NCBI RefSeq assembly: GCF_010727605.1
Contig: NZ_AP022568.1
Coordinates: 4,650,001 to 4,714,000 of the forward strand
DNA: 64,000 nucleotides
Direction: 5' to 3'
Origin: Mycobacterium simiae
Lineage (GTDB): Bacteria > Actinomycetota > Actinomycetes > Mycobacteriales > Mycobacteriaceae
Below are positions 61,417-64,000 of the stretch, piece by piece (the first letter of the stretch is position 1; the number at the start of each line of letters is the position of its first letter). The notes under the pieces are model-generated. The model saw nothing but the letters and a program-made list of their open reading frames with translations. It ran no database searches and was not told where the DNA came from. Made by a program: the position numbers and the translations under genes.

Positions 61417-63206
61417 GCGTCATCGATCCGTCCGACGACCATCCCGAGGCCATCACCCTGGGGCTGCATGACGCCTCGCCACCCCACCTGGTGGATGCGA
61501 TGGCCAAGGACGTCGAGCTCGAATTGGGTTGGGGCAGGCTGATCTTCGGTCAGACCTTCGCCGATCCAGACACTCTGGCCGAAGCGTTGCGGCGGGAAGG
61601 TCCCGGGCGCCGCGATATCTGCATCTATGCCCGTGAGTCTCACGTGGTGGTAGCCATGGCGCCGACGGAGCTGTTCATCGATCCCAGTCACACCTACCGG
61701 CTGCGCTTCACTTCGCCACACGACAAAGACCTGACGCTCACACCGCCTGGGGTCACGGTGCGCACGCTCAGCGAGCCTGCCGATGCCGACGCGATGAACC
61801 GCGTCTTCGTGCGATGCGGCATGGTTCCGGCGCCGGTGGAGACGATCTGGGATAACCATCTGCACGCCGAGGCGGTGACCTACCTGGTTGCGGTGCGGGA
61901 CGAGGACAACGAGGTGGTCGGCACCGTCACCGGCGTCGACCACGAGGTGTTGTTCTCCGACCCCGAACACGGGTCGAGCCTGTGGACCCTGGCGGTTGAC
62001 CCGGCCGCCGGGTTGCCCGGTATGGGGGAAGCGCTGACCCGGGCGGTGGCCGAACACTTCCGTCGCGCGGGGCGCGCCTATATGGACTTATCGGTCGGTC
62101 ACGACAACACCGCCGCCATCGCCCTGTACGAAAAGCTCGGCTTTCGCCGGGTTCCGGTGCTGGCGATCAAGCGGAAGAACGCGATCAACGAGCCGTTGTT
62201 CACTCCGCTGCCGGAGACCGTCGACGACCTCAACCCGTATGCCCGAATCATCGCCGACGAGGCGCTGCGGCGTGGAATCCGGGTTGAGGTCCTCGATGCC
62301 GAGACCGGTGAGATGCGACTGTCGCTCGGCGGTCGCACCGTGCTCACCCGCGAGTCGTTGTCGGAGTTCACCTCCGCGATCGCCATGTGCCGTTGCGACG
62401 ACAAGCGTTTGACCCGGCGGCTGGTCTCCGAGGCCGGCATCACCGTGCCGCGCGCCCGCCTGGCCACCTTCGACGACGACGATCACGCCTTCGTGCGCGA
62501 GGTCGGGGAGGTCGTCGTCAAACCGACTCGCGGCGAGCAAGGCAAGGGCATCACCGTCGGCGTCGTCGCCGACAACGGCCCCGACGACCTCGAGGTGGCG
62601 CTGGCGCGGGCCCGTCAGCAATACCCCGAGGTGCTGATCGAGCAACGGGTACGCGGCGATGACCTGCGGCTGGTAGTGATCAATCGCCGCGTCGTCGCGG
62701 CGGCGCTGCGGGTGCCGCCGGAGGTCATTGGCACCGGCGAGCACAGCGTGCGGGATCTGATCGCCGCCGAGAGCCGTCGGCGCTCCGCGGCCACCGGCGG
62801 CGAATCCCGCATCCCGCTCGACGATCTGACCGAGGCGACGGTGCGCGAAGCGGGGTGGGCGCTCGACGATGTGCTGCCCGAAGGGGTTCGGCTTCGGGTG
62901 CGGCGCACCGCCAATCTGCACCAGGGCGCCACCATCCACGACGTGACCGCCCGGGTGCATGAGGAACTATGCCGGGTCGCGGTGTCGGCGGCCGACGCGA
63001 TTGGTATCCCCGTGACGGGCATCGATCTGCTCGTTCCGGACATCACCGGCGATGAGTATGCGTTTATCGAGGCCAACGAACGCCCGGGCCTGGCCAACCA
63101 CGAGCCGCAACCCACCGCCGCGGCGTTCATCGATTTCCTGTTTCCCGGGCAGCCCGGCCAGCCACCGGCATGGACTCCCGAGGAGCCCCCGCCGCACCGC
63201 GACTGA
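61413..63206 (+). CDS. ngg: N-acetylglutaminylglutamine synthetase (GNAT + ATP-grasp)
   Basis: A 597-residue two-domain enzyme. The N-terminal half (about 115–270) is a GNAT acetyltransferase (SLWTLAVDPAAGLPGMGEALTRAV; GHDNTAAIALYEKLGFRRV). The C-terminal half (about 300–580) is an ATP-grasp ligase (VVVKPTRGEQGKGITVGV, VLIEQRVRGDDLRLVVI, DEYAFIEANERPGLANHE), as in cyanophycin-synthetase-like enzymes. It should acetylate glutamine and join two glutamines. ATGA overlap with the amidotransferase gene. The M42 peptidase often found with this pair is not in the window. Confidence 0.87.
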   Translation: MSVIDPSDDHPEAITLGLHDASPPHLVDAMAKDVELELGWGRLIFGQTFADPDTLAEALRREGPGRRDICIYARESHVVVAMAPTELFIDPSHTYRLRFTSPHDKDLTLTPPGVTVRTLSEPADADAMNRVFVRCGMVPAPVETIWDNHLHAEAVTYLVAVRDEDNEVVGTVTGVDHEVLFSDPEHGSSLWTLAVDPAAGLPGMGEALTRAVAEHFRRAGRAYMDLSVGHDNTAAIALYEKLGFRRVPVLAIKRKNAINEPLFTPLPETVDDLNPYARIIADEALRRGIRVEVLDAETGEMRLSLGGRTVLTRESLSEFTSAIAMCRCDDKRLTRRLVSEAGITVPRARLATFDDDDHAFVREVGEVVVKPTRGEQGKGITVGVVADNGPDDLEVALARARQQYPEVLIEQRVRGDDLRLVVINRRVVAAALRVPPEVIGTGEHSVRDLIAAESRRRSAATGGESRIPLDDLTEATVREAGWALDDVLPEGVRLRVRRTANLHQGATIHDVTARVHEELCRVAVSAADAIGIPVTGIDLLVPDITGDEYAFIEANERPGLANHEPQPTAAAFIDFLFPGQPGQPPAWTPEEPPPHRD

Positions 63207-63232
63207 GCGCTGCCGGCGGTAGGGCGGTCGAT

Positions 63233-63316
63233 TCAGCTGCGCAGCGCGGCGGCCAATATTCCAGGCAGGGCAACGAGATTGCGGCGGACGCCGAATTCAC
63301 TAAGCCGCGGAGTCAT
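63233..63316 (-). CDS. Possible 27-residue peptide
   Basis: ATG 63316 has AGGGAG about 6 bases upstream and runs 27 codons to TGA: a basic N-terminus (MTPRLSEFGVRRN) and a hydrophobic end (LVALPGILAAALRS), the look of a membrane-active or leader peptide. It lies in the 247-bp gap after ngg, on the strand of the downstream NTF2-like gene. Unknown; could be chance. Confidence 0.25.
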   Translation of the reverse strand: MTPRLSEFGVRRNLVALPGILAAALRS

Positions 63317-63453
63317 TATCGGCTCCCTTCAACGCACCGACCGAATTAGTCGGCTAACCCTACGCGCACTGTAGGGCTCGGATTATCGGGGAATCCACGG
63401 TTGCCGCGGACAACCGCGATTATCAGTCGAGCAAACGACGTCTGCGGTGACGA

Positions 63454-64000
63454 TCATTGGTCGAACTCGTCGAAGCGTGCAAGGGCGGCGTCCAGGTCGG
63501 CAACGTCGTAGAGCTCGCAGCGGCTGATCTTGCCACCTTGGACCGTGAAGACGTTGGTGATACGCCATTCGGCATCGAAGCCCTCGCGGGAGGTTGCGTC
63601 GGCCACATGGGTGACCACCGCGCCCCGGTCGGTCAGCCGAGGTACGGCCACGATGCGGAGACGGTTTCCCGACGAGTCGTCCAACGAGGCGCCGAGATAT
63701 TCCATCAGATCACCCGGCACCAGCCGCGCTCCGCGTCGATGGTCGACGTCGACGAAATTCTCGGTGACGGCGGGCAATTCACCACCGTTGAGCGCCTCGT
63801 ATGCCCTTGTGATCGCCGACCAGGTGCGCGCGTGCCGGGCTGCTTCGCCGGTGAGGTATCGGTTTTCGAGTTCGGCGATGGCGTCGTCGATGTCCTCGGG
63901 GTCGAACACGACCCGTGCAATGACTGTTTCCTCGTCATCAATCTCGAAGACGTCGAGGGCCTCGACGTAGAACGCCTCGGCACGGCGACCCGAGGATCGA
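63454..64000 (-). CDS. NTF2/SnoaL-like domain protein (5' part outside window)
   Basis: The frame is open through the right edge, so at least 182 residues are encoded and the N-terminus is missing; a GTG at 63909 that would start at MFDPED lies inside a continuous domain (EAFYVEALDVFEIDDEETVIARVVFDPEDIDDAIAELENRYL). Two related NTF2/SnoaL-like segments seem present: the end of one at 63900–64000 and a second from about 63880 to 63460 (YEALNGGELPAVTENFVDVDHR, NVFTVQGGKISRCELYDVADLDAALARFDEF). In mycobacteria such tandem ends occur on large multidomain proteins. A hairpin CGGTTG-N7-CAACCG lies about 40 bp past the stop (63398–63416). Confidence 0.7.
   Translation of the reverse strand, partial: RSSGRRAEAFYVEALDVFEIDDEETVIARVVFDPEDIDDAIAELENRYLTGEAARHARTWSAITRAYEALNGGELPAVTENFVDVDHRRGARLVPGDLMEYLGASLDDSSGNRLRIVAVPRLTDRGAVVTHVADATSREGFDAEWRITNVFTVQGGKISRCELYDVADLDAALARFDEFDQ

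Overview
This window is high-GC actinobacterial DNA that reads as Mycobacterium. The evidence is an MmpS–MmpL pair, a PknH-type kinase next to an EmbR-type regulator, a CYP125-type P450 with a KstR-like regulator, an FprB-type ferredoxin/reductase fusion, and many leaderless genes with TANNNT -10 boxes. I do not name a species. No CRISPR array, insertion sequence, rRNA or phage gene was seen. One tRNA (Cys) is present.

Region 1 (1–24131) is a large oxidative catabolism block. It holds a ferredoxin/reductase, a CYP125-type P450, an acyl-CoA ligase, two DapB-fold oxidoreductases, a VOC protein, a haloalkane-dehalogenase-type hydrolase, four SDRs or MDRs, a flavin monooxygenase, a SnoaL-like protein and a Rieske oxygenase. 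These are interleaved with six TetR regulators and one two-component system. Most transcription units carry their own distinct palindrome, placed over or between -35 and -10 boxes. An acyl-CoA synthetase in the 16.8–22.2 kb operon has been reduced to its two ends. The substrate is not identifiable from sequence; a sterol or other isoprenoid/alicyclic acid is the best inference.

Region 2 (24334–31058) holds RecQ, an mmpS–mmpL operon with an A/T-rich palindromic promoter, and a lone lower-GC SAM methyltransferase that looks imported.

Region 3 (31481–45493) holds a HAD phosphatase, a DoxX-like protein and an envelope-signalling cluster. In that cluster three exported proteins (TolB-like, NHL-propeller lipoprotein, DUF3298-like lipoprotein) are transcribed divergently from a PknH-like kinase and an EmbR-like regulator. 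Exported proteins, a TPM-domain protein, an MDR oxidoreductase and a lytic transglycosylase follow. An aldehyde dehydrogenase with a LacI regulator and a perfect operator, then a small Cys-rich exported protein, close the region.

Region 4 (45558–51031) is a MoxR–DUF58–von Willebrand-like membrane operon (Bat-like). Its three VWA-type proteins all have degenerate metal sites. YchJ and tRNA-Cys follow, overlapping tail to tail.

Region 5 (51368–58949) holds a 1375-residue protein that fuses a hybrid histidine kinase to a PP2C phosphatase and an RsbW-like kinase, translationally coupled to a STAS anti-sigma antagonist. A peptidase-S51-like protein, an MFS exporter and a GNAT acetyltransferase follow. 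Region 6 (59086–64000) holds a Gly/Arg repeat mini-protein, a two-gene operon for the osmolyte N-acetylglutaminylglutamine amide, and the 3' part of an NTF2/SnoaL-like gene cut by the window edge.
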